Shown here in pieces: positions 51,403 through 63,159 of a DNA stretch of 64,000 nucleotides (position 1 is its first letter; each line of letters starts with the position of its first letter). A program made the translations under genes and the position numbers. Below the pieces are notes generated by a model. It made no database searches and was not told the origin of the DNA. It saw nothing but the letters and a program-made list of their open reading frames with translations. This DNA comes from Gonocerus acuteangulatus (taxonomy: Eukaryota; Arthropoda; Insecta; Hemiptera; Coreidae): positions 72,779,121-72,843,120 of the forward strand of contig OX328128.1 in the NCBI GenBank assembly GCA_946811695.1. Direction: 5' to 3'.

Positions 51403-51558
51403 TGTTGCTCTAGTAGCTAAGGAATATGAAAAATAAATCACTCCTTTACTTCATGTACTTCATTTTTGGCTACAGCAACAAGAATAATAACAGAAATTGG
51501 TGTTCTTTTTTATGTACCGATACAACCGCTTTTAAGAATAGTGAAAAAACAGAAGTCC

Positions 51559-51640
51559 GCTAAAAGGGCGGCAAACCTGTAGATAGCCCGGCGTTAATAG
51601 CCCAAGTGTTGACACGCCGTTAAACACACAAAAAAATACC
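51559..51640 (+). mobile_element. Short A-tailed retroposon piece with SINE hairpin
   Basis: 'agggcggcaaacctgtagat' then hairpin CGGCGTTAATAGCCC...TTGACACGCCG, then 'ttaaacacac' and A-run. Possible short duplication GAAGTCC on both sides. Homologous to 45338-45403. Confidence 0.55.
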
Positions 51641-51727
51641 GAAGTCCAACTCGCAAGAACGCCAAGCGCTGCGATTTTTGCGCTCGAATTTGGACGAACA
51701 AACAGTGATGCGAGAAAACAACAAGTA

Positions 51728-52328
51728 GGAGGGAAGAAACGCGCTAAAATTATGAGTTGCTCTAAATTTTTCTTATTAAACCACGGAAATGATGATTTAA
51801 TGCCTTTAAAACTTTGCCAAACTTCACCGATTGACGCATTTACTTCATTGTTCGTTATAAAAGGTCAGATCTATTTATTTCTATTTTTCATTGATAAAAG
51901 TTTTGCCAAATCAAATTTTGCAGGATCTAATAATCCGGCATTAGTATTTAATTTCAGACTTAGTCTACACATTTTCTGTTTCCTCAAATGTTTGCATACA
52001 CCCTTGAACGGCGGGTACATAAACTCGAGTGTTGTATATATACTGCACTTCTAGAATTCCGAGCCGCTGTGGAGACTATTCTCGCATCAGCATGTTGCAT
52101 CTAGAACAGCAGCTGGTAATAATTACTCCCAGACTCCAGTTATGTTTAATCAGCTGTAGGATGTGGGTTTCATGCTCCGGCCTCTGCGCTGAGTATATCT
52201 ACATCTCATGAAATGGTTTGTAATTAATGCATGCACCTCGGTCTATTTGTCATGAGGCGTTTTAATGTTATACTACAACAGGCTGCTGTAGGATTTTTAT
52301 GGAGATGGGTTGGAAGAACGTATAGAGT
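51728..52328. other. Intronic sequence, no gene
   Basis: Contains a short 'ggagggaagaaacgcgctaaa' relic of the hairpin repeat seen at 842. No gene supported. Confidence 0.4.
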
Positions 52329-52790
52329 GTACACTAAGCAGATAGTGCCCGATGTCTGCTGTAGGAACTATGTGGAGATGAAGAGACTGGAGCAGGACTC
52401 GTGGGTATAGTGATGGAGGGAAGAAGGGAAGGGAGGAATGGGAGAGGAAGACCAAGATTAGAGTACACTAAGCAGATAGTGTCCGATGTCTGCTATAGGA
52501 ACTATGTGGAGATGAAGAGACTGGGGCAGGACTCGTGGGTATAGTTATAGAGGGAAGAAGGGAAGGGAGGAATGGGAGAGGAAGACCAAGATTAGAGTAC
52601 AGTAAGCAGATAGTGTCCGATGTCTGCTGTAGGAACTATGTGGAGATGAAGAGACTGGGGCAGGACTCGTGGGCATAGTTATGGAGGGAGGAAGGGAAGG
52701 GAGGAATGGGAGAGGAAGACCAAGATTAGAGTACACTAAGCAGATAGTGTCCGATGTCTGCTGTAGGAGCTATGTGGGGATCAGATTCGA
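52329..52790 (+). repeat. 134-bp tandem repeat made from a LINE RT C-terminus
   Basis: Units start at 52329, 52463, 52597 and 52731, a constant 134-bp spacing. In one frame each unit reads GRPRLEYTKQIVSDV and NYVEMKRLGQDSWV then a stop, the style of an RT C-terminus ('GRPR..W...V......R......M..L..DR..W'). It is therefore a minisatellite built from the last part of a LINE ORF. Confidence 0.8.
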
Positions 52791-52845
52791 GCAGTAGTTA
52801 GTTTCGAAAGAAAGATAAATACCAGTAATTGAGAAAAATTTGGTT

Positions 52846-52985
52846 TTCCTCTCCCATTCCTCCCTTCCCTTCTTCCCTCCATAACTATACTAGTCTCTGC
52901 ATTTCCTACAGCAGACGTCTGACATTATCTGCTTAGGTTACTATAATCTTGGACCAGCTCCTGTCTCATCTCCACATTACTACTG
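52846..52985 (-). repeat. Inverted copy of the 134-bp unit
   Basis: 'cctctcccattcctcccttc', then 'ctacagcagacgtctgacat' and 'tatctgcttag' are the reverse complement of the array unit, about 80% alike by eye. It forms a large inverted repeat with the array. Confidence 0.7.
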
Positions 52986-53695
52986 ATACAAAAAAAATCG
53001 AATAGGTAATTAAAATTGTCATTTAAAGAAATCTCTTCAACATCCCATACCTCCATTGGCTCCTCTGCGTTTTCTGATTTGATCGTTGCATCTCGAACTA
53101 GTTCTCCTTGAACTTTCCTCCCCAAAGGCCAGGAACACTTCCCGGGTGAATCAGCTGATTACGTGGGGGTTTTTATGAATGAAAGTGTACAACTAGCTGT
53201 CATTCATACAAGCTTGGGGCACCATATGGGGAAGCTTGTCTTGTGTACCGGTTCCCGGTGTTTTATCAATGAACCTACGGCCAACATCCAATCCCGTTTA
53301 TTTTTTACTTTCATGTAACAAGTACTTTCTTGTTTTTCTGTGGACAAGCTTTAGGAAATTTATCGAATTTTCACTCCTCATCATAAATGAGTAGAAAATA
53401 ATAGAGACGGCAAGGAAAAATAACTTTTCGGTTATGTAATTAAAAACGACCGACATACTTGAAAATTGTCTACTTGTGTCCACATTTGCGATAACTAATT
53501 TATTTAAATTGTGGTTACGTTTGCAAAAGAAATCGAATAACAGTCATGAGCTATTTTGGGCTTTTTGTATGTTTGGTGACTATTCAGAATCCTAAAACAT
53601 TCTACATAGAAACTTGTGGATAGTTTGTTTCCTTTCGTTCAGCTATCAGCAGTTTCAACAATGGAAACTCGCAAATTGACGCAGTTCCTATTAAT

Positions 53696-53696
<1 letters not shown>
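52986..53696. other. Intronic sequence, no gene
   Basis: No recognised repeat except 'attgacgcagttcctattaa' at 53677, a weak match to the Helitron-like terminal motif. Confidence 0.35.

Positions 53697-53697
<1 letters not shown>

Positions 53698-53788
<91 letters not shown>
53698..53788. repeat. (TA)n(GA)n compound microsatellite
   Basis: About 58 bp of TA followed by about 32 bp of GA. Confidence 0.95.
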
Positions 53789-53790
<2 letters not shown>

Positions 53791-53803
53791 TGAGTGAGTA
53801 GGA

Positions 53804-54070
53804 GAGGGCGCAGACAGATCTGATTCATTACAACACGGCTTATTAGGGAGATAGTGTGGTAAATTCTCCCCTTCGGCCGGCTGATTTTTTATTTTGCAGA
53901 TACCCATTAAATTAATTAAAGGCTGGGCGGGCCTTTTCGGGCTGGGAATTCAAAGCCAACTCTGGAATGATGACATTAAAAGATAAAATCTTTGGCGCGT
54001 GCCCGCGCTTTGAACTCAGGTCCTCCAGAGTATGAGTTAAGTGCTCTACCACTGAGGAAATCTCGCCCCC
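53804..54070 (-). mobile_element. tRNA-derived SINE, diverged copy 4
   Basis: Head at 54070 (GGGGGCGAGATTTCCTCAGT, box A decayed), box B GAGTTCAAAGCGC, then 'ggctgggcgggcc' and the 3' end near 53804. About 70 bp of the middle, including the hairpin, is deleted relative to copy 3. Confidence 0.75.
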
Positions 54071-54543
54071 TAAATGTAAAACATTTAGGTTTTTTTTTTT
54101 TTGTATCTCTAATTTATTCTAAAAATAAACAGATTTTGAATAACGTAGTAAATTAACATATGATAAATTAGGCATTATTATGTTAGCGAAATATATATGT
54201 ATATGCATATATATCCTTATGAGTTTATACGATTAGGGCATAGCAAATAGATAGCAAATTGTTTCCACATTGTATTGCGAAAAAATAGTGTAATAGCCAT
54301 TGTAATTTCACAATGGAGATAACAAGGTCGATAAGAAGAGAAATGGGAGACTGTTTTATTTCCATCGGCCGGACAATAGAGATGCAGTGTCATGTTCAAT
54401 TTGTTGAAGGAATCAATACTGGCGAGCTGGATCTGGCGAAGGAGAGCTGGCGTCCTCTGGCAAGGACACGCCAGCAACAAATATCGTCTCGTTAAGTCCT
54501 TTTATCAAGAGCGTAATTAATTTTTCAACAATACATTGGATAA
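54071..54543. other. Intronic sequence, no supported gene
   Basis: At 54313-54480 there is a GC-richer stretch with an open frame (ELDLAKESWRPLARTRQQ). It could be an old retroelement fragment but shows no diagnostic motif. Confidence 0.3.
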
Positions 54544-54546
54544 ATT

Positions 54547-55592
54547 ACCGTAAAATTGGGTCTTAATAGTACAGTGTGGTGAAATTATCACAAACCTATA
54601 CGTTTTATATATGCATGAATGCACTCATTGGGAAACACTCGACCCTTTGGTGTCCGTTAAATGCATGAATGCACTCATTGGGAAACACTCGACCCTTTGG
54701 TGTCCGTTAAATGCATGAATGCACTCATTGGGAAACGCTCGACCCTTTGGTGTGTGTTAAATGCATGAATGCACTCATTGGGAAACACTCGACCCTTTGG
54801 TGTCCGTTAAATGCATGAATGCACTCATTGGGAAACGCTCGACCCTTTGGTGTCCGTTAAATGCATGAATGCACTCATTGGGAAACACTCGACCCTTTGG
54901 TGTCCGTTAAATGCATGAATGCACTCATTGGGAAACGCTCGACCCTTTGGTGTGTGTTAAATGCATGAATGCACTCATTGGGAAACGCTCGACCCTTTGG
55001 TGTCCGTTAAATGCATGAATGCACTCATTGGGAAACGCTCGACCCTTTGGTGTGTGTTAAATGCATGAATGCACTCATTGGGAAACGCTCGACCCTTTGG
55101 TGTGTGTTAAATGCATGAATGCACTCATTGGGAAACACTCGACCCTTTGGTGTCCGTTAAATGCATGAATGCACTCATAGGGAAACGCTCGACCCTTTGG
55201 TGTCCGTTAAATGCATGAATGCACTCATTGGGAAACGCTCGACCCTTTGGTGTCCGTTAAATGCATGAATGCACTCATTGGGAAACGCTCCACCCTTTGG
55301 TGTGTGTTAAATGCATGAATGCACTCATTGGGAAACGCTCGACCCTTTGGTGTCCGTTAAATGCATGAATGCACTCATTGGGAAACGCTCGACCCTTTGG
55401 TGTCCGTTAAATGCATGAATGCACTCATTGGGAAACACTCGACCCTTTGGTGTCCGTTAAATGCATGAATGCACTCATTGGGAAACGCTCGACCCTTTGG
55501 TGCCCGTTAAATGAATGGTAATATCCTAGGAGTATAGGTTTGTACCTATTTCCCCACACTGTACTAGTGTTGCCCCATTTTACGGTATACAC
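54547..55592. mobile_element. Inverted-repeat element carrying a 50-bp minisatellite
   Basis: Terminal inverted repeats of about 55 bp: ACCGTAAAATTGGGTC, GTACAGTGTGGTGAAA and ACAAACCTATA on the left; TATAGGTTTGT, CCCCACACTGTAC and CCCCATTTTACGGT on the right. TA lies on each side. The interior is almost only the tandem array. No ORF. Confidence 0.8.
54611..55510. repeat. 50-bp tandem array, 18 units
   Basis: Exactly 18 units of 50 bp (ATGCATGAATGCACTCATTG, then GGAAACRCTCGACCCTTTGG, then TGTSYGTTAA). Variants: ACAC/ACGC at position 27 and TGTCCG/TGTGTG at 41-46. TGTGTG occurs only with ACGC units. One unit has CATAG and one CCACCC. No spacers, so not CRISPR-like. Confidence 0.97.
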
Positions 55593-56183
55593 ATCCCGAA
55601 GAAGCTATGCAACGTTGGGAAGGCTGTGGTTATAATAGTAAAACCCTCCGTCACGCAGGCGCTGCATTAACTAGAACATTCCTCAAGGTGTTCAGTGTAC
55701 GCCGCATTCCGGAAAAAATGCTTATAATGACCTACAAAATTACAAAATAAACATAAATCTTTTTAGCCTTTTATATGAACTGCTGACTTGTATCTTAAGA
55801 AAACTACGTTCTTAGTAAGAAAATGCGTTTTATTTTGGCTAACGCCTCTGTTTGAAATTCAAGCCAGGGCTGTGAAATAAGTAGGATGGAGTTACTACTA
55901 ATTTATTTACAGGTGAAATGAAATGAAAATAAATTAAAAAACAAAACAAAAATATAAATATAAATTGTGTTAAAGATCTAGTAACCAAGGATAAAAATAT
56001 TCTGCAATGATAGAAATATAATAGAAAGATAGAAACATTATAATGTAATGTGCGAAAAACCTTAGAAATTTATTTTAGAAAGATCAGATATATATAACTA
56101 CTTATAGGTGTTACACATCTTTAATCTTATTTCAAGATTAACTTGAAACGCATTCTATGTACGTAACTTGATAATGCATTATC

Positions 56184-56188
<5 letters not shown>
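55593..56188. other. Intronic sequence with a Helitron-like end fragment
   Basis: 'ctccgtcacgcaggcgctgc' at 55647-55670 and the following 100 bp match the reverse-oriented Helitron-like ends at 47400 and 49165. The rest shows nothing. Confidence 0.5.
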
Positions 56189-56234
<46 letters not shown>

Positions 56235-56300
56235 TTATATATATATACATACATACATACATACATACATACATACATACATACACACACCCACACACAT
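56189..56300. repeat. (TA)n and (ACAT)n microsatellites
   Basis: TA tract, short break, TA, then about ten ACAT units and CA-rich sequence. Confidence 0.95.
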
Positions 56301-56332
56301 ACTTGTGTATACTTAGGGTGTAAGCTAATGAC

Positions 56333-58638
56333 AATACTCCAGGGATGAAACGAGACAAAAAATATAGTTGAACATCACCAACCACACATTTCTGTCTCAC
56401 TCCGTTCCAGAAACATTCCGTGCCAAAGGTTCCTTAGAAAATAAATGTGTTTTTTGGAGTACAACGCCAATTATCTCTGCTTGTACACTTTTTGTTTCAT
56501 GGTTTCATTACTTTTTGAAATCAGCATTAAATTTGGCTTTAAGGCTGATGCAAATACAACGTTCACATGTATACCATTCAAACCGCAATATGAATTGAAC
56601 AAGTATAAATGAATAAAAGCTTCTGGTTAGCGACAACATTTCCAAAGTCACAACTCGTCCAAACAAATGCCTGCAGGCTGCTGAATCTTACAAAAGTTGT
56701 AAAATTTATTCAGCTTTCCAACGGTATACTCTGATTATCTCTAAATTTATTCAGCTTTCCAACGGTATACTCTGATTATCTCTCAATTTATTCAGCTTTC
56801 CAACGGTATACTCTGATTATCTCTAAATTTATTCAGCTTTCCAACGGTATACTCTGATTATCTCTAAATTTATTCAGCTTTCCAACGGTATACTCTGATT
56901 ATCTCTCAATTTATTCAGCTTTCCAACGGTATACTCTGATTATCTCTAAATTTATTCAGCTTTCCAACGGTATACTCTGATTATCTCTAAATTTATTCAG
57001 CTTTCCAACGGTATACTCTGATTATCTCTAAATTTATTCAGCTTTCCAACGGTATACTCTGATTATCTCTAAATTTATTCAGCTTTCCAACGGTTTACTC
57101 TGATTATCTCTAAATTTATTCAGCTTTCCAACGGTATACTCTGATTATCTCTAAATTTATTCAGCTTTCCAACGGTATACTCTGATTATCTCTAAATTTA
57201 TTCAGCTTTCCAACGGTATACTCTGATTATCTCTAAATTTATTCAGCTTTCCAACGGTATACTCTGATTATCTCTAAATTTATTCAGCTTTCCAACGGTA
57301 TACTCTGATTATCTCTAAATTTATTCAGCTTTCCAACGGTATACTCTGATTATCTCTAAATTTATTCAGCTTTCCAACGGTATACTCTGATTATCTCTAA
57401 ATTTATTCAGCTTTCCAACGGTATACTCTGATTATCTCTAAATTTATTCAGCTTTCCAACGGTATACTCTGATTATCTCTAAATTTATTCAGCTTTCCAA
57501 CGGTTTACTCTGATTATCTCTAAATTTATTCAGCTTTCCAACGGTATACTCTGATTATCTCTAAATTTATTCAGCTTTCCAACGGTTTACTCTGATTATC
57601 TCTAAATTTATTCAGCTTTCCAACGGTATACTCTGATTATCTCTAAATTTATTCAGCTTTCCAACGGTTTACTCTGATTATCTCTAAATTTATTCAGCTT
57701 TCCAACGGTATACTCTGATTATCTCTAAATTTATTCAGCTTTCCAACGGTATACTCTGATTATCTCTAAATTTATTCAGCTTTCCAACGGTATACTCTGA
57801 TTATCTCTAAATTTATTCAGCTTTCCAACGGTATACTCTGATTATCTCTAAATTTATTCAGCTTTCCAACGGTATACTCTGATTATCTCTAAATTTATTC
57901 AGCTTTCCAACGGTATACTCTGATTATCTCTAAATTTATTCAGCTTTCCAACGGTATACTCTGATTATCTCTAAATTTATTCAGCTTTCCAACGGTATAC
58001 TCTGATTATCTCTAAATTTATTCAGCTTTCCAACGGTATACTCTGATTATCTCTAAATTTATTCAGCTTTCCAACGGTTTACTCTGATTATCTCTAAATT
58101 TATTCAGCTTTCCAACGGTATACTCTGATTATCTCTAAATTTATTCAGCTTTCCAACGGTATACTCTGATTATCTCTAAATTTATTCAGCTTTCCAACGG
58201 TATACTCTGATTATCTCTAAATTTATTCAGCTTTCCAACGGTATACTCTGATTATCTCTAAATTTATTCAGCTTTCCAACGGTATACTCTGATTATCTCT
58301 AAATTTATTCAGCTTTCCAACGGTATACTCTGATTATCTCTAAATTTATTCAGCTTTCCAACGGTATACTCTGATTATCTCTAAATTTATTCAGCTTTCC
58401 AACGGTATACTCTGATTATCTCTAAATTTATTCAGCTTTCCAACGGTATACTCTGATTATCTCTAAATTTATTCAGCTTTCCAACGGTATACTCTGATTA
58501 TCTCTAAATTTATTCAGCTTTCCAACGGTATACTCTGATTATCTCTAAATTTCAGTATGTAATAATAATTGGAATAAATGAGGAAATGTTTGATTGGTGG
58601 TGTTGAAGTACATTTTTCATCGTTTCACCCCCTGGAGT

Positions 58639-58646
<8 letters not shown>
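56333..58646. mobile_element. Inverted-repeat element carrying a 41-bp minisatellite
   Basis: Left end CAATACTCCAGGGATGAAAC...GTTGAACATCACCAACCAC (56333-56400) is inverted on the right as GGTGGTGTTGAAGTAC...CGTTTCACCCCCTGGAGTTTTG (58592-58646). Between them are about 300 bp of unique sequence and a long tandem array. No transposase. Confidence 0.75.
56702..58552. repeat. 41-bp tandem array, about 45 units
   Basis: Unit AAATTTATTCAGCTTTCCAA then CGGTATACTCTGATTATCTCT (41 bp), about 45 times over 1.85 kb. Very homogeneous: only CTCAATTT units near the left edge and scattered GGTTTACTC variants. Low divergence means recent expansion or homogenisation. Confidence 0.97.
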
Positions 58647-58711
<65 letters not shown>

Positions 58712-58765
58712 CATACATATATATGTATACATATATATGTATATATATATGTGTGTGTGTGTGTA
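58647..58765. repeat. (TTA)n(TA)n(TG)n compound microsatellite
   Basis: Trinucleotide, then dinucleotide repeats, directly abutting the 41-bp-array element. Confidence 0.95.
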
Positions 58766-59229
58766 TTGCTAGTTAACGAACGTACGAATTTCGTTTATTT
58801 TTACATCCATATGTCTCATTAAGTTCGCCTACAATATTGAACGACCGGTTTCTTCTTGATTTGGTTCTAGGTTTGAAAGGTCGACACAACCGATTGCTTA
58901 ATGAAGTTGCCCGTACGGAGGGAGGAAACACGCCAAAGGCATATCATGATTTGATAATTTATTTTTAGGCTTGATCAATGGGCCAGATGTAATCTATTTA
59001 GTTGACACTCGATAAAACCAATGGCCTCTGGTACTTGAATCGAGTGCGGGCGCAAATAAAGTACACTACTTGTTTAAGTGCAACAAGTAGGCCTACACGT
59101 ACAAATATTTGTTCAAAAGATAGGTGCAAAAAATTTGGAAAATACCTTTTCTTCAAGTGCTGCAGGATTTAAGATGTCCTTAAATTGATTGCCATTTTCT
59201 GAGTTCATGTGAACTTTTATGTGTTTATG
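58766..59229. other. Intronic sequence, no gene
   Basis: A short 'cggagggaggaaacacgcca' (58917-58940) relic of the hairpin repeat is the only recognisable item. Confidence 0.4.
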
Positions 59230-59231
59230 TA

Positions 59232-60033
59232 CAGTATGTCCCCAAAATAGACGGCCATACTTCGGGAATCGGTGCAGGATGGAAAAAAGATAAAAAGATC
59301 CTTTAGCATATATCTCGTTTTTCCCACATTTCCGAAAAAAAAAAAACTAAACACGATTGCGAAAAAGCAACGATATGCCTACGATACAGTTCTGACGGTT
59401 GTTACTCGTAATCGTAATGTAAAGTAATTGGCGATACCTTGTCGAAACGATGCTGAGTATGAACTCACAATGTTCATTATACAGGGTGTCCCCAAAACAA
59501 ACGGCCAGACTTAAAAAATCGATGCAGCATGAAAAGAAAAAAATTAGCTGAAGGGAGCACCACCAGAGGGCTAAACTTTTGAACAGTTTTTAAATTCTAT
59601 ATTAGGAATTTTTAGAATAATAAATTGTTATTTTATAATTACGTATGCGACCAGTGTTAAATTTAAAATGCTTTAAGAATTGAAAATTTATTTTTAATAG
59701 GAATTGAAATGTTTTTTGTTTTGTGTTTTAGCAATTTCTTCCGAAGATAGTTAGCTATTTTCAATTATGTTGAATTGCAGCTTTACGCGCCGTTATTTAA
59801 ATTTTTCTATAAAGAAGTTTTTTTTGGGGGGGGGGGGTAGAGGGGGTGGAAGATAAAACATAAACATTTAATGATTTTTAAATAGGCATTATGAAAGAAT
59901 TCCAATTCACAATTCTGCTTTAGTTTTTCGCATAGGCAGAAACGAGAAATATGCCAAAGGACTTTTTTTTTTCTTTATTTTTTCATCCTGCATTGATTCC
60001 CGAAGTTTTGCTGCTTATTTTGGGGACACCGTG
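59232..60033. mobile_element. Mariner-like inverted-repeat element with a nested end
   Basis: Left end CAGTATGTCCCCAAAATAGA, right end TTATTTTGGGGACACCGTG, TA on both sides. At 59482 a second left end (CAGGGTGTCCCCAAAACAAA) begins inside. Either one copy inserted in another or the left end is duplicated. Shares 'gcaggatg' and 'ccaaaggac' blocks with 23682-24857. Confidence 0.75.
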
Positions 60034-60807
60034 TATAGTCGGCGATTATTTATGCAATTACTTTTTACGTATTCGTGCAGTTCTCTAATATATATAACTG
60101 TTTTTATTCAGAGCTTTTGAAAGGACTCTATGGATAAGAACGTAATGAAAACTCGCTCAGATGACGTAGTTCCTCGTAGTCGGGGTTTTTTGTTTTTCAG
60201 TACATCGGATCAATGAAAATTTAAAGGGTTTTTAAAAAATCAATCAATTATGATAGCAATTTCTATGGGATGTATATTGCATTTTTTTGGGGCTGATTGT
60301 TATTTTATTTTTTTGATGGTTCCGACATTCCTTAGGTGTTGAATTAATATTTATTTCTGTAAGAACTCTTGTTATTTACAGTATTTAGGACAGATATTAA
60401 TCCAAACCTTTTGAGATTTAAAACCTTTTACGCTAAGAGTCTTCAGAGCTCTTAAAAGGTCGCATTGTCAATAAAAGGCTACTTAAGTCTTGTCCGTTTA
60501 AGGATTCTCGATTTTTCTGATAACTGCCATAGTTTTGGAACACTGTATTAGATTTTTTTTAGAAGTACGTAAGTAATGTTTCTATACCCTTGTACTTGCA
60601 ATTAGTAACAGTTGAGTGCCTCTTCGGACTATATTTAGGTCAATATGTCCTCTGAGAACTGTAGTATAATTGAGGTAATAAACTCACAATTAGCAATTAC
60701 CAAATCCAAAGGAAACACAATAATTATTGAATCATTCCGGTTATATTCGGATTTAATACTTGGAATTTTTAATTTTATTTTTATTTTGCTGATGTTACAA
60801 ATATACC

Positions 60808-60809
<2 letters not shown>
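60034..60809. other. Intronic sequence with a Helitron-like 3' end
   Basis: 60115-60190 ('gataagaacgtaatg...gatgacgtagttcctcg...gggttttttg') corresponds to the 3' end of the 2898-4450 family. No gene seen in the remainder. Confidence 0.45.
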
Positions 60810-60875
<66 letters not shown>

Positions 60876-60893
60876 TATATATATATATATATA
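60810..60893. repeat. (TA)n microsatellite
   Basis: About 80 bp of TA with one GCAT interruption. Confidence 0.95.
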
Positions 60894-61416
60894 CGGGGTG
60901 TAATGGATAAAAGTGTCAACCTTTCAGGAGGTAATAGTAGACCTCAAGTAGATGAAAAATAATGTTTCTTCACATTTTTTTTCGATTATCAAGACACATT
61001 TCACCCTTAATAACCAAGCAATCGTCAAGTTCCTTATTAGATAATTAAAGGTTATTATACGAATAAGTTTTGCTGCACTTGGAGAAGTTTGAAACCTTAA
61101 GGAGACAGTAAAAAAAATCCCGGAAAACAAAGATTTTTAACAAAGACGAATAACCTGATTATGATTTATAAATCCGCTCTGGAATGTCTTTAAAAATTGG
61201 CATAGTAACATTTGATTGGATTGGGCATTGGTTTGATTGGATTTTATTTACCATTAAAGGTTTTTCAGTAATCACGAATTATTCATAAAAAATACGAAAT
61301 TTGTATTTACTCTGTTTCTCTAGGGAATTGAATCGTAGTTTATATGCAATTTTTGTGTTGCACTTAAGATCTACTATCACCTCCTAAAAGGTTGAAATTT
61401 TTATCAGTTACAAGCT
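60894..61416. mobile_element. MITE with CGGGGTGTAATGG ends
   Basis: Left 'gtcaacctttcaggaggtaatagtaga' is inverted at 61372-61416 ('tctactatcacctcctaaaaggttgaa...'). The sequence resembles the ends of the 40240 element (AACTTTAGGAGGTGATTG). Non-coding, inserted in TA DNA. Confidence 0.65.
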
Positions 61417-62587
61417 GTGTGTATGTGTGCATATATAATTATTGTCGGAGTTCGGTAGTGAAAATTGGCTGTAACGTTTCTGTGTTTGATCCTCCTTCTG
61501 AGGAAAGTAGTTTAGCCCAAGTTAGCTAATAGTAGTCAAAATTAAATGCGCAGATGATGAAGCTGAGAAAAAAGTGATCACAAAAGAAATTACTACAATT
61601 TGAGAAGCCACAAATACGGTTAATAATTTTGGACTTTTTTGGAATCCTGTAACAACGTTGATAACCACATCTAAGTAACATTTCAATAGTTATTATGCCA
61701 AAAAGTGAATATCTCTGGTGTCATTTGAAAAACGTGGAATAGAAACAGATAATACTTGGTGTTGGCGTTTCTTGAAAGAAGACCTGCAAAAAAATTCCGA
61801 TGAAAAGCCAGATTTAAGTGCCAAAATTCACAGAAAACTGGCAGTTACCAAACGGGAATAAAAGAACTGATTTCTCTGAATGAGATATAACAAATTTCAT
61901 TGCAACCGTTTTTGTAGGAAATGAAATAAGCCTTACATTTACTACGATATCCCAACCAATTTCCAGATATTTATGAAAATATGCGAAAATTCCCCCAAAA
62001 GTCTAGTTTTCCCACAAAATCTAAGTCTAACTTTCCTCGAGAACGTTTATAGATATGTCTTTGAGAATGGATTCATTTGATTCTCCACTTCAAAAAAAAG
62101 GTTACCTGGCAGCGTAGAAATGCAAATCTGTAAAACCTGCGACTTTTTTTCTGGCAAATTTCGCCGAACAAATAATTTTACAATAGGCGGATTCGGCTTC
62201 TTAACGAATTGTCGTTTATTTGAGACAATGTCCTGAGGACAGCGCTACCAGTTGTAAATAACTTACACACTATTCTTTAACTTTGGGATCACTCTAAATA
62301 TTGAAAATATCATTTTACCACGCTGGCACTGAAATACTGTATATTTCTTTGCGTCCATCTAGTGCCGACATCGCTTTAAAAGCTAGCCAGAACTCCGGGA
62401 TAACTGCAGGCTTCATCAAGAATTTTTCCCAAGAGTTCGTCGACCGGTATAAGGACCCACTATTTTAGCATATTCATAAAGAATATAGCTAGTTATCTTT
62501 TATTCATAATAATTTATTTGTAAATTTCTTCTCTTTCTGAAAAATTGTGATTGGGATGAAGACAGCTGGAGTAGCTATAAATATATA

Positions 62588-62588
<1 letters not shown>
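61417..62588. other. Intronic sequence with a diverged Helitron-like stretch
   Basis: 62090-62230 on the minus strand resembles 2950-3060 ('aagaagccgaatccgcctat', 'ggcgaaatttgcc'). No gene supported. Confidence 0.4.

Positions 62589-62632
<44 letters not shown>
62589..62632. repeat. (TA)n microsatellite
   Basis: TA tract left of a LINE fragment. Confidence 0.95.
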
Positions 62633-62635
<3 letters not shown>

Positions 62636-62650
62636 CTACTTCTCTATGGA

Positions 62651-62815
62651 ATGCCGGGTGGCAGAAGAAAGCGGGGAAAACCTCGATTGCGCTGGCTGGA
62701 TGACGTGGAGAAGGATTTGAAGGAGATAGGAATCCGTCGTTGGAGGCGTTTTGCAACAGATAGAGATGCCTGGAATAAGCTGTTGGCTGAGGCCTTGGTC
62801 CTTCACGGACTGTAG
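62651..62815 (+). pseudogene. LINE reverse transcriptase C-terminus (54 residues)
   Basis: Encodes [33 protein letters not shown], then [12 protein letters not shown] to a stop at 62813. The pattern '[12 protein letters not shown]...DL....I..WR..A.DR..W...L.EA' is the common C-terminus of a large class of arthropod LINE RTs. Followed by a (GTAA)n tail, so it is a normal 3' end, extremely 5'-truncated. Confidence 0.8.
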
Positions 62816-62837
62816 TGCCCGTCTGTAAGTAAGTAAG

Positions 62838-62849
62838 TAATATATATCG

Positions 62850-62895
<46 letters not shown>

Positions 62896-62919
62896 CTATA
62901 TATATATATATATATATCG

Positions 62920-62991
<72 letters not shown>

Positions 62992-63017
62992 CTATATATA
63001 TATATATATATATATCG

Positions 63018-63079
<62 letters not shown>
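62838..63079. repeat. (TA)n array punctuated by TATATCGCTATATA
   Basis: Seven CGC interruptions at irregular spacing in a 240-bp TA tract. The upstream tract (62589-62640) ends in the same TATCGCTA. Confidence 0.95.
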
Positions 63080-63084
<5 letters not shown>

Positions 63085-63159
63085 GGGGTTCCTCCATAAT
63101 GTATAAAGAGAAATATGTGTGTATAAAGAGAAAGATGTTGTTTCAAAAATAAACCTAAA

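Noticed and set aside
54611..55510. CRISPR-like regular repeats
   Set aside because: Units are contiguous with no unique spacers, in a eukaryotic intron; it is a minisatellite.
62636..63097. ORFs of repeated Tyr-Ile
   Set aside because: Translation of (TA)n microsatellites; the same applies to all such ORFs in the window.
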